Below, piece by piece: positions 1 to 5,242 of a stretch of DNA of 5,242 nucleotides (within the stretch, counting starts at the first letter, position 1; each line of letters opens with the position of its first letter). Source of the DNA: Chitinophagaceae bacterium. GTDB taxonomy: Bacteria; Bacteroidota; Bacteroidia; Chitinophagales; Chitinophagaceae. The DNA is taken from the NCBI GenBank assembly GCA_020846105.1, contig JADLEN010000341.1, forward strand, positions 1 through 5,242, written 5' to 3'. The notes below the pieces were generated by a model, which worked only from the letters and a program-made list of their open reading frames with translations, was not told the origin of the DNA and ran no database searches. Both the position numbers and the translations under genes were made by a program.

Positions 1-267
1 AAACTGGATGTTCCACAAATGGAAAACGACGAACAGCAGCTTAGTATTTATCCTAATCCTTGTCAAGATTTTGTTGTGCTAAAGCATAGAGCTGATCAGC
101 ATCAGCTCCGAATATATAATACAATGGGGCAAATAGTTTTGGAGCATAAATTAAGCCCAACCAAAGAAGAGAAGATTCAGCTCCAACAGCTAGTCACCGG
201 AATATATATTGTAGAGATAGAAGATAGCCAGCACCAACTGCAAAGAACAAAATTGATGAAATGGTAA
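1..267 (+). CDS. T9SS-exported protein, C-terminal fragment with type A sorting domain (5' end outside window)
   Basis: The reading frame is open from the first base and ends in TAA at 265-267, so this is the last 88 codons of a longer gene. The ATG at 19 lies just ahead of the sorting domain and is unlikely to be the true start. The visible peptide is a type A T9SS C-terminal sorting domain (Por secretion tail family). It begins with the hallmark LSIYPNP, has the middle strand LRIYNTMGQIV, then LVTGIYIVEIE, and ends with a basic strand close to TKLMKW. In this family the domain directs a protein carrying a signal peptide through the T9SS outer-membrane channel and is then usually cleaved. 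What the exported protein does cannot be told, because the functional part lies upstream. A strong terminator follows 3 bases after the stop, so the gene ends its own transcription unit and is not co-transcribed with the gene at 753. Confidence 0.88.
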   Translation, partial: KLDVPQMENDEQQLSIYPNPCQDFVVLKHRADQHQLRIYNTMGQIVLEHKLSPTKEEKIQLQQLVTGIYIVEIEDSQHQLQRTKLMKW

Positions 268-270
268 ACA

Positions 271-310
271 AAACGGACTATACTCCAAAGAGTTAGTCCG
301 TTTCGTTTTT
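271..310 (+). terminator. Rho-independent terminator after the T9SS tail gene
   Basis: The arm AAACGGACTA (271-280) is the exact reverse complement of TAGTCCGTTT (294-303). The stem continues inward with ACTC (282-285) pairing GAGT (290-293) after one bulged T, leaving the loop CAAA. A T-rich run (CGTTTTTTA) follows directly. This is a clear intrinsic terminator for the gene ending at 267. Confidence 0.9.
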
Positions 311-502
311 TATACTTTTTGTTTAAAATTTAATAAATCTTGTGCTTAGTTTGATACCTTTTGTGGAAAATAAGTTGCTGCTAGTGGGATGAGTAGGCTG
401 AAAGGCTTCGCAGTGCCCCTTGTGTCAGTTACTTTACGTCCTTGGTACCTAAAGGTTAAATGTTTGTTCCTAATGCATAATCTAGTTTAAAAATGACAGC
501 CA

Positions 503-624
503 AATAGCAGCACCCAAAGCCCAACCTGCGCGGGATGGCAGCTGTACCCCGCAGCGCAGCGAGGAGTACAAGCAACAGCCCGAGACCCAATGCCTAACGA
601 AGAGACTAGAGCTTTACCGCCCAA
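503..624 (+). repeat. Dispersed intergenic repeat, copy 1 (short variable core)
   Basis: This segment recurs in inverted orientation at 4898-5039. The left arm (503-552) matches the other copy at 48 of 50 positions. The right arm (563-602) matches at 38 of 40, including 28 identical bases at 563-590. Weaker similarity continues to the CGCCCAA at about 618-624 and stops there on both copies; at the other end it stops at 503. The centre (553-562, AGCGCAGCGA) is only 10 nt and unrelated to the 29-nt centre of the other copy. The left arm contains a hairpin, GCGGG (530-534) pairing CCCGC (548-552). There is no open frame, no terminal inverted repeat and no visible target duplication. It may be a REP-like or other intergenic element; its nature is unknown. 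Confidence 0.85.
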
Positions 625-669
625 TAAATAAAAATCAAAGGGGTGATTGGAAAATTTTTTAGTTGCAAT

Positions 670-703
670 TTTGACATTTTGTAGTTAAAATTTCGTAAAC
701 TTG
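670..703 (+). promoter_or_regulatory. Candidate Bacteroidota-type promoter for the 753-4832 operon
   Basis: TTTG at 670-673 followed after 22 bases by TAAACTTG at 696-703 fits the Bacteroidota sigma-ABfA pattern (TTG, 17-23 bases, TAnnTTTG) with one mismatch in the -7 box. Transcription would start near 710, giving a 5' leader of about 43 bases before the ATG at 753. The region is very AT-rich, so a chance match is quite possible. An alternative uses TTG at 701-703 with the imperfect box TATTGTTTC near 727. Confidence 0.33.
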
Positions 704-709
704 TTACTT

Positions 710-725
710 CAAACGCAAGCGTTTG
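710..725. promoter_or_regulatory. 16-bp palindrome, possible operator or leader hairpin
   Basis: CAAACGCAAGCGTTTG has two perfect 7-base arms (CAAACGC and GCGTTTG) around a central AA. It sits 27 bases upstream of the start codon at 753, close to the predicted transcription start. The AAACGC/GCGTTT arms loosely resemble LacI-family operator half-sites, but the central CpG typical of those sites is absent. With a 2-base loop it would be a poor RNA hairpin, so a dimeric DNA-binding protein site is the better guess. No regulator gene is in the window. Confidence 0.35.
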
Positions 726-752
726 CTATTGTTTCTATAAAAAAATGATACT

Positions 753-3737
753 ATGAAAACTTTTTTACGTTCTTTAAAGCTGTTTGGCGTGGCCTCGGCT
801 TTGATTATTAGCCAAAAAAGCAATGCACAATTGGTGAGTAGCGAAATTTTCCTACAAGGAGATTATGTAGAGGTGGGTATGGCCGAGAATGGTGCTTTTG
901 GTACCGAAGGTGCTGCGCCTACGGGCTATCATCCGCGGTCTCCGACAGGTAGCCAGTTGGGTTTTATCTCGGACCCAGGCAAAGATGGCTGGGCTGTGGG
1001 TGCGCCCAATTATGTTGGCGATTATTTTCTGCCAGGTAGCCCACAAGAGGGCTGGGATATACAAGTAGGCAATATCTGGGCGAAGGCTTGGAGAGGACCA
1101 GGCGGTACGTCTTTGACGGGTGGCCTTACGGGTGCCAACACGGACTATAGTGTGGTGGGCACAGAGGTAAGGGGTACTTGGGAGGGCCTGCTGGGCGACT
1201 TGGCAATAAAATCGGTAACGAAAATAAAGAAAGACAAACTGTATTTTGTAACCTCGGTAACGCTCACCAATACTGGTGCCACTACTATAAAAGACATCTA
1301 CTTTGACCGCACAGTGGACCCTGACCAAGAGGTGCTAACGCCAGGCACTACAAGCGATTATACTACCGACAATAAAGTGATGTTTAGTATCCCCAACCCC
1401 GACAATAAAAGCTTGGTAACGGCCTTGGGTGTATCGTCGCTGAAAGCCTATCTGGGCTTGGCTTCGAGAGATTGTAGGGCACAGCCTTATATTACTACAT
1501 CGGGCCTTACACCTACGGATTCGCTTCATAAAATTCATAGTGGTAATGGTACGGTGAGTATTGTGAAAAAATTGGATAGTAATATTCGTCAGGATTGTGG
1601 CATAGGTATAGTTTTTAAAATAGACTCTTTGGAGGCAGGCGACAGCACTAAGTTTTCTTATGCCTACGTACTCAGCACTGCGGATGTAGATTCGGCCTTT
1701 GAAGAATTGAAACCCGAATTGGCAATTGATGGAGTACCTTATGCATCGGGCGATACGCTTACTGCATGTTATGGCGATACACTGTCGCTAGAAGTACTTG
1801 ATGGAGACGTGTATGGCTGGGTATGGAGCCCCAAAACAGGCCTTAGTGACACTGTGGGTACTAGTGTGAAAGTGGTAGTAGGGGCATCTACAATAGTATA
1901 TACAGCTACTGCCACCAACCTTGCTTGCCCGATAGACCCAATAACAATTACCGTTGTGCCTATCATTAACCCAGACAATCCTACGGTAGTATCACCTATA
2001 TTTTATTGCAGAAACGAAATATCGGTGCCCCTTACTGCAGGTGGCACTGGTGTGCTGAAATGGTACACGTCGGCCACTACTGGTGTGTCTACCCCAAGTC
2101 TTACCCCACCTACCAATGTTGTGGGCTCCAAGACCTACTACGTAAGTCAGGTGAGCTCGGGTAAGTGCGAAAGCGGGCGCTCGTCTATAGAAGTGATAAC
2201 AAGAGCATTACCCAAATTGGATTCGCTAAGCTATACCGACCCTACCTATTGCGCAGCTGCAGATGGTACTATTACCTTCCGTACAGACTCTGCTAATACA
2301 GATTATACCCTGAGCTACGACAAAAATGGTATTCCAAGAACAACTTCCATAACCTCTAATGCCGCAAGGTTTTATACGATTACAGGCCTTACTGGTGGTA
2401 GTTATTCCAACTTTACGATTACCAATAAATTTGGCTGTAAAAGTCTTGCATTGCTAGGCCCTATAAGGCTTAGCGACCCAGTACCCCCTGGCCCTCCGGT
2501 GTCCAACAATGGTCCGTTGTGCGTAGGCGATGAGGCGCGACTTACAGCAGCTTTTGTAGATATAGCAGCTACGTATAGCTGGACTGGCCCTGGTGGTTTT
2601 AGCTCGGCATTGCAAAATCCTACTTTTATTACTATACCTAGTTCTGGTGGTGATTATGCAGTAACCGTAACTTTAGGTTCATGTGTATACATGCCGTCTA
2701 TTACTAAGTTGGAAATAACGCCCACACCCAAGTCTCAGGCATATGCATCGCCGTTGAATATTTGTGAGCATAGCGACTTGGATGTAGCAGTACTAAGAGA
2801 AAATCCAACGATAAGCTATGTATGGTCTGGTATGGGTGTCAACCTATTTAATCAAAACCTTAAAATACCAAATATTCTTCAAAGCAATACGGGTGCTTAT
2901 TTCCTTACAGCCGAAAGCGATAATGGATGTGTGACCAAGGATACTATAAATATTGTTGTGGATACAAGAACAATGCTAGTGCCTCCGATGGATACAATTA
3001 TCTGTTCGGTAGATTCTGCCGTTCTTAGCGCAATTACCAATGCAAACACGGTAAGGTGGTCGCCTACTGCAGGATTGAGCGACTCTGTAGGTATGCAAAT
3101 AAAAGCAAGACCTGCTAGTACTACTACCTACACAATGGTGGCACAGGGCCAAGGAACCTGTCCCGACACTAGCGCATCTGTGAAGGTGACCGTAATACCT
3201 GCACCACAAATTACGGGCTACGATACCACTGTAAGAATGAATATTCCTTACACTTTGCTGCCAACTTATGGCGCAGATGTGGTAAAATACAAATGGACAC
3301 CAAGTGATAGCCTTAGCTGTGACAACTGCCCCAACCCAGAATTCAATTCTAGTACCAAAATGATTTATAAAATTGAAGGTATTAGCAAAGAAGGTTGTGT
3401 AGGCTTTGGTTTGGTAACTGTTGATGTGTTTTGCGACGGAGCCAACGTTACAATGCCCAATGCTTTCAGCCCTAATGGTGATGGTAAAAATGATATTTTC
3501 TATGTACGAGGCACTGGCTTTTCTGTAAAAAGTTTCAGCATTTATAATAGAAATGGGCAGTTAGTGTTTAGTCAAGAAAACTTCTTGCCCAATGATCCGA
3601 AAAACGGATGGGACGGTACTTTTGGCGGACAAAGCATAAGCGACGTGGCAGGCTTTGTGTATATGATGGAGGTTGTGTGCATTAATAGCAAAAACGCTCC
3701 TGAATTGATAAAAGGTACCGTATTGATGATAAAATAA
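753..3737 (+). CDS. Secreted multidomain Ig/PKD-like surface protein with gliding-motility-associated (type B, CHU_C) C-terminal domain
   Basis: This is a 994-residue T9SS cargo protein, probably an adhesin-like or structural surface protein; its ligand is unknown. Residues 1-26 form a signal peptide (basic MKTFLRSLK, hydrophobic core, cleavage near SNA-Q). Residues 27 to about 325 form a beta-rich, Gly/Trp-rich domain (DYVEVGMAENGAFGTEG, GDYFLPGSPQEGW) of a type I recall from other large Bacteroidota CHU_C proteins. Six Ig/PKD-like modules follow, with cysteine pairs 339/392, 419/472, 500/562, 590/644, 671/726 and 751/803. The first and sixth share a WSPxxGLSDxVG motif; a seventh (about 820-893) has WTPSDSLSCDNCPNP. 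The C-terminus (about 900-994) carries MPNAFSPNGDGKNDIF, SIYNRNGQLVF and a final KGTVLMIK, the signature of the type B sorting domain used by SprB-like proteins. No catalytic motif is seen. The start is set by the signal peptide; no clear ribosome binding site precedes it. The next gene encodes its likely PorP/SprF partner. Confidence 0.93.
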   Translation: MKTFLRSLKLFGVASALIISQKSNAQLVSSEIFLQGDYVEVGMAENGAFGTEGAAPTGYHPRSPTGSQLGFISDPGKDGWAVGAPNYVGDYFLPGSPQEGWDIQVGNIWAKAWRGPGGTSLTGGLTGANTDYSVVGTEVRGTWEGLLGDLAIKSVTKIKKDKLYFVTSVTLTNTGATTIKDIYFDRTVDPDQEVLTPGTTSDYTTDNKVMFSIPNPDNKSLVTALGVSSLKAYLGLASRDCRAQPYITTSGLTPTDSLHKIHSGNGTVSIVKKLDSNIRQDCGIGIVFKIDSLEAGDSTKFSYAYVLSTADVDSAFEELKPELAIDGVPYASGDTLTACYGDTLSLEVLDGDVYGWVWSPKTGLSDTVGTSVKVVVGASTIVYTATATNLACPIDPITITVVPIINPDNPTVVSPIFYCRNEISVPLTAGGTGVLKWYTSATTGVSTPSLTPPTNVVGSKTYYVSQVSSGKCESGRSSIEVITRALPKLDSLSYTDPTYCAAADGTITFRTDSANTDYTLSYDKNGIPRTTSITSNAARFYTITGLTGGSYSNFTITNKFGCKSLALLGPIRLSDPVPPGPPVSNNGPLCVGDEARLTAAFVDIAATYSWTGPGGFSSALQNPTFITIPSSGGDYAVTVTLGSCVYMPSITKLEITPTPKSQAYASPLNICEHSDLDVAVLRENPTISYVWSGMGVNLFNQNLKIPNILQSNTGAYFLTAESDNGCVTKDTINIVVDTRTMLVPPMDTIICSVDSAVLSAITNANTVRWSPTAGLSDSVGMQIKARPASTTTYTMVAQGQGTCPDTSASVKVTVIPAPQITGYDTTVRMNIPYTLLPTYGADVVKYKWTPSDSLSCDNCPNPEFNSSTKMIYKIEGISKEGCVGFGLVTVDVFCDGANVTMPNAFSPNGDGKNDIFYVRGTGFSVKSFSIYNRNGQLVFSQENFLPNDPKNGWDGTFGGQSISDVAGFVYMMEVVCINSKNAPELIKGTVLMIK

Positions 3738-3740
3738 TCA

Positions 3741-3776
3741 TAGTTGGGTGTGTAAGTTTATACACCCAACTATTTT
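3741..3776 (+). terminator. Intergenic hairpin, weak terminator or attenuator between cargo and PorP/SprF genes
   Basis: TAGTTGGGTGT (3741-3751) pairs perfectly with ACACCCAACTA (3762-3772), an 11-bp stem extended by a G-T wobble and a few A-T pairs, then TTTTAG. The T-run is only four bases, so termination is probably partial. It lies 3 bases after the stop at 3737 and 22 bases before the ATG at 3798. It may reduce read-through into the downstream gene or protect the 3' end of the upstream message. Confidence 0.65.
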
Positions 3777-3797
3777 AGTTCTAAAAACGCACTCTCG

Positions 3798-4832
3798 ATG
3801 AAAAAACAATTAGCCATTTTAGCATTTTTGGCCCTGCAATCTGCCACTAGTTTTGGGCAAGATGCGCATTATTCGCAATACTTTGTGGCACCCTTATCTA
3901 TAAACCCTGCACTTACTGGTTTTATGGATGGTACCGCAAGAGCAATGGTAAACCACCGAAGCCAATGGGCAAGTATCAATAATGCATTTTCAACTACTAC
4001 AGCCTCTCTTGACGGTATTATATTGCAAAGCAAAATACCTACTGGCGATAGGCTAGGTGTGGGCATGATGGCCATGAGCGACAAGGTAGCAGACGGCTTG
4101 CTTACCAATAATTATTTTGCAGTAAGCACCGCCTACCACAAAGCATTTGACAAAGAAGGCAACTATACTTTGGGCATAGGCCTACAAGGTACTTATTCGC
4201 AAAGGTCTATTGATGCTCAAAAGCTAGTATTTAATGACGAGTTGGACAGGTATGGTAGTTTTACCCGCACCTCTAGCGACCCTGCAAAAACCAACAATGG
4301 CCTGCGACGCAATTATTGGGATGTAGCTGTTGGCGGTGTGTTCAAAGGTCGTATCAACGATAAGCAACAATTTTATGTTGGTGTTTCTGCCTATCATCTT
4401 GGGCAACCCAAAATGACGTTTCTAGGCAACAACCAGCTGACCGTGCCATTGCGCTTAAGCTTTAACGGAGCTTATGAAGCACGCCTTAGCGATATGGTAA
4501 GCCTAAGTTTGTTGGGCTTGTATACCCAGCAAGAAAATGCCAATGAAGGCGTTTTTGGTGCTATAGCTACTTTTGGGCGTAGCTATCGCGAGTTCGACAA
4601 AACACCGATTTTTTATGCAGGTGTTTTGTACCGTACCCAAGATGCAATAATTCCTTACCTGGGTCTAGAATATTATGATGTTCGCTTTGGTTTTTCATAC
4701 GATTACAACACATCTGCCCTTAGTGCCGCAACCAATGGGCAGGGCGGCATAGAGGCATCAATCGTATACTTGTTGCGCATACCACCCAATAAGAAAATAC
4801 AATACTTGTGCCCTAATAATCCTAAGTTTTAA
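3798..4832 (+). CDS. Type IX secretion system membrane protein, PorP/SprF family
   Basis: This is a 344-residue outer-membrane beta-barrel protein, a usual length for the PorP/SprF family. Residues 1-20 are a signal peptide (MKKQ, then a hydrophobic run to SFGQ). The mature protein opens with the family signature DAHYSQYFVAPLSINPALTG, followed by NHRSQWASI and alternating aromatic/polar strands typical of a barrel (for example GVGMMAMSDKVADG, YTLGIGLQGTYSQRS, FYAGVLYRTQDAIIPYLGLEYYD). It ends in a short tail with CPNNPKF, similar to the CPxF-like ends common in the family. SprF in Flavobacterium johnsoniae is needed for secretion of its neighbour SprB. By that analogy this protein would serve the CHU_C protein encoded 60 bases upstream, at the outer membrane. 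The two genes are co-oriented and probably one operon. The start follows from the signal peptide; only an A-rich leader precedes it. The symbol is left empty because the family has many paralogues per genome. Confidence 0.95.
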   Translation: MKKQLAILAFLALQSATSFGQDAHYSQYFVAPLSINPALTGFMDGTARAMVNHRSQWASINNAFSTTTASLDGIILQSKIPTGDRLGVGMMAMSDKVADGLLTNNYFAVSTAYHKAFDKEGNYTLGIGLQGTYSQRSIDAQKLVFNDELDRYGSFTRTSSDPAKTNNGLRRNYWDVAVGGVFKGRINDKQQFYVGVSAYHLGQPKMTFLGNNQLTVPLRLSFNGAYEARLSDMVSLSLLGLYTQQENANEGVFGAIATFGRSYREFDKTPIFYAGVLYRTQDAIIPYLGLEYYDVRFGFSYDYNTSALSAATNGQGGIEASIVYLLRIPPNKKIQYLCPNNPKF

Positions 4833-4852
4833 TCAGCAATTTTATTCCAATA

Positions 4853-4891
4853 AAAAAAGCGCCTCACAAATATTTTGTGAGGCGCTTTTTT
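4853..4891. terminator. Perfect bidirectional intrinsic terminator
   Basis: The 18 bases at 4853-4870 (A-run then GCGCCTCACAAA) are the exact reverse complement of 4874-4891 (TTTGTGAGGCGC then a T-run), with the 3-base loop TAT. The A-run on one side and T-run on the other let it work on both strands. It ends the operon 20 bases after the stop at 4832 and can also stop transcription arriving from the convergent minus-strand gene. Confidence 0.95.
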
Positions 4892-4897
4892 CTTCTC

Positions 4898-5039
4898 TTG
4901 GGCGATTAAGCTTTCGTCTCCTTCGTTAAGCTTTGGGTCTCGGGCTGTTGCTTGTACTCCGCCCCAAAGCCACCGCCGCAAAGGCTTCAGCGGGGTACAG
5001 CTACCATCCCGCGCAGGTTGGGCTTTGGCTGCTGCTATT
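4898..5039 (-). repeat. Dispersed intergenic repeat, copy 2 (long variable core), inverted relative to copy 1
   Basis: The reverse complement of this segment matches 503-624. The arms are 4990-5039 (48/50 identical to 503-552) and 4921-4960 (38/40 identical to 563-602), with weaker similarity out to TTGGGCG at 4898-4904. The core at 4961-4989 is 29 nt against 10 nt in copy 1. It can form its own hairpin, AAGCC (4967-4971) with GGCTT (4983-4987), and CCCC (4962-4965) could pair with GGGG in the adjoining arm, competing with the arm's own GCGGG/CCCGC hairpin. It begins just past the operon terminator. No coding frame is seen in it. Confidence 0.85.
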
Positions 5040-5060
5040 AAGCTTTTCTATACGCGCAGC

Positions 5061-5089
5061 CCCCAAAAACAAAAAAGCCAACTAGCCTT
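5061..5089 (-). terminator. Possible terminator of the minus-strand gene
   Basis: Read on the minus strand, AAGGCT (5089-5084), loop AGTT and GGCTTT (5079-5074) form a 6-bp stem with two G-T wobbles. It is followed by a T-rich stretch (TTTGTTTTTGGGG). It lies about 57 bases past the stop codon at 5146. The stem is weak, so this is tentative; the stronger hairpin at 4853-4891 could serve as backup. Confidence 0.4.
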
Positions 5090-5113
5090 GCGATTAATTG
5101 ACCTCTTCTTTAA

Positions 5114-5149
5114 ACACATTCACCACATTGCCCACATTGCCCACATTAT
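5114..5149. repeat. 9-bp tandem repeat, about four units
   Basis: Units are ACACATTCA (5114-5122, degenerate), CCACATTGC (5123-5131), CCACATTGC (5132-5140) and CCACATTAT (5141-5149). The two middle units are identical. The array overlaps the stop codon of the minus-strand gene, whose TAA is in the AT-ending unit (5146-5148). Because 9 is a multiple of 3, unit gain or loss would keep the frame. Confidence 0.8.
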
Positions 5150-5241
5150 CCCTGCTGTGGCGGTGGTGTTGGCGTATTGTCCTCTGGCTGCCCACTGTGC
5201 GTAGCCAGCAGTACATTATACTGGTCTATAAGATTGTTTAT
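5146..5241 (-). CDS. C-terminal end of an unidentified protein (5' part outside window)
   Basis: On the minus strand a frame enters from the window edge and runs 31 codons to TAA (5148-5146). The visible peptide has an amphipathic stretch, INNLIDQYNVLLATHSG, then a polar Pro/Gln-rich tail (EDNTPTPPPQQG) that looks like a disordered C-terminus. I do not recognise the protein. The case for it being real rests on plausible composition, convergent orientation and the terminators downstream; the alternative is a chance open frame. Past the stop the same frame continues through the 9-bp repeat as CGQCGQCGECV before another TAA at 5112-5110, so the repeat may once have been coding or the stop may be recent. 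Confidence 0.5.
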   Translation of the reverse strand: MNNLIDQYNVLLATHSGQPEDNTPTPPPQQG

Positions 5242-5242
5242 T

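Larger units (their letters stand above)
268..752. other. 485-base intergenic region without a convincing gene
   Basis: This stretch separates the two T9SS cargo genes. From the left it holds the terminator (271-310), about 190 bases of AT-rich and then mixed sequence in which nothing recognisable is seen (311-502), a dispersed repeat copy (503-624), a weak candidate promoter (670-703) and a palindrome (710-725). The only open frame of note is 33 codons at 389-490. It lacks any recognisable feature and is not called as a gene. Confidence 0.7.
4833..5145. other. Convergent intergenic region, no gene
   Basis: These 313 bases lie between the plus-strand operon and the end of a minus-strand gene. 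They hold the bidirectional terminator (4853-4891), repeat copy 2 (4898-5039), a weak minus-strand terminator candidate (5061-5089) and most of a 9-bp tandem repeat (5114-5149). No open frame with coding features is seen. Confidence 0.7.

Noticed and set aside
401..409. AAAGGCTTC shared with the core of repeat copy 2 (4980-4988)
   Set aside because: Only nine bases match and the flanks differ, so this is not evidence of a third repeat copy.
389..490. 33-codon plus-strand frame starting at ATG 389
   Set aside because: It has no ribosome binding site, no recognisable motif and no matching context; an open frame of this length is expected by chance.
503..624. CRISPR array or insertion sequence at the repeat copies
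   Set aside because: There is only one unit per location with no spacer array, no transposase frame, no terminal inverted repeats and no visible target-site duplication.
852..1328. 158-codon open frame on the minus strand
   Set aside because: It lies wholly inside the strongly supported cargo gene, its composition (many Arg, His, Cys) is that of an antisense shadow, and it has no domain motif. The other minus-strand frames inside the cargo and PorP/SprF genes fail for the same reasons.
3798..4832. Calling the PorP/SprF gene porP or sprF outright
   Set aside because: Bacteroidota genomes carry many paralogues of this family; the pairing with a CHU_C cargo supports a SprF-like role but not orthology to either named gene.
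5114..5149. Origin-type iterons or a CRISPR-like array in the 9-bp repeat
   Set aside because: There are only about four short units, one degenerate, with no replication gene or AT-rich unwinding region nearby; slippage in a gene end explains it better.

Overview
The window looks like chromosomal DNA from a member of the Bacteroidota. The evidence is three type IX secretion system (T9SS) hallmarks: a type A C-terminal sorting domain, a gliding-motility-associated (type B, CHU_C) C-terminal domain and a PorP/SprF protein. Signal peptides ending in Q and the lack of clear Shine-Dalgarno sequences agree with this. Genus and species cannot be read from the window; the domain style suggests a chitinophagal or saprospiral-type lineage, but that is only an impression.

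Layout: (1) 1-267, the 3' end of a gene for a T9SS-exported protein, followed by a strong terminator (271-310). (2) 268-752, a 485-base stretch without a convincing gene. It holds one copy of a dispersed intergenic repeat (503-624), a weak candidate promoter (670-703) and a 16-bp palindrome (710-725). (3) 753-3737, a 994-residue secreted multidomain surface protein: signal peptide, N-terminal beta-rich domain, six Ig/PKD-like modules about 80 residues apart each with one cysteine pair, a seventh module and a type B sorting domain. (4) A 60-base gap with a hairpin. (5) 3798-4832, a PorP/SprF-family outer-membrane protein. (6) A perfect 18-bp-stem bidirectional terminator (4853-4891). (7) A second copy of the repeat in inverted orientation (4898-5039). 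(8) A 9-bp tandem repeat that overlaps the stop codon of a convergent minus-strand gene, of which only the last 31 codons are in the window.

How the genes work together: the large protein and its PorP/SprF neighbour form a standard T9SS cargo and partner pair. By analogy with SprB/SprF, the PorP/SprF protein would help secrete or anchor this particular type B substrate on the cell surface. The two genes are probably co-transcribed, with the intergenic hairpin lowering or stabilising expression.

No clearly new enzymatic or defence system is visible. The least explained item is the pair of about 120-140-bp inverted repeats around the operon. Their flanks are nearly identical (48/50 and 38/40 by eye), while the centre is unrelated and differs in length (10 versus 29 nt).
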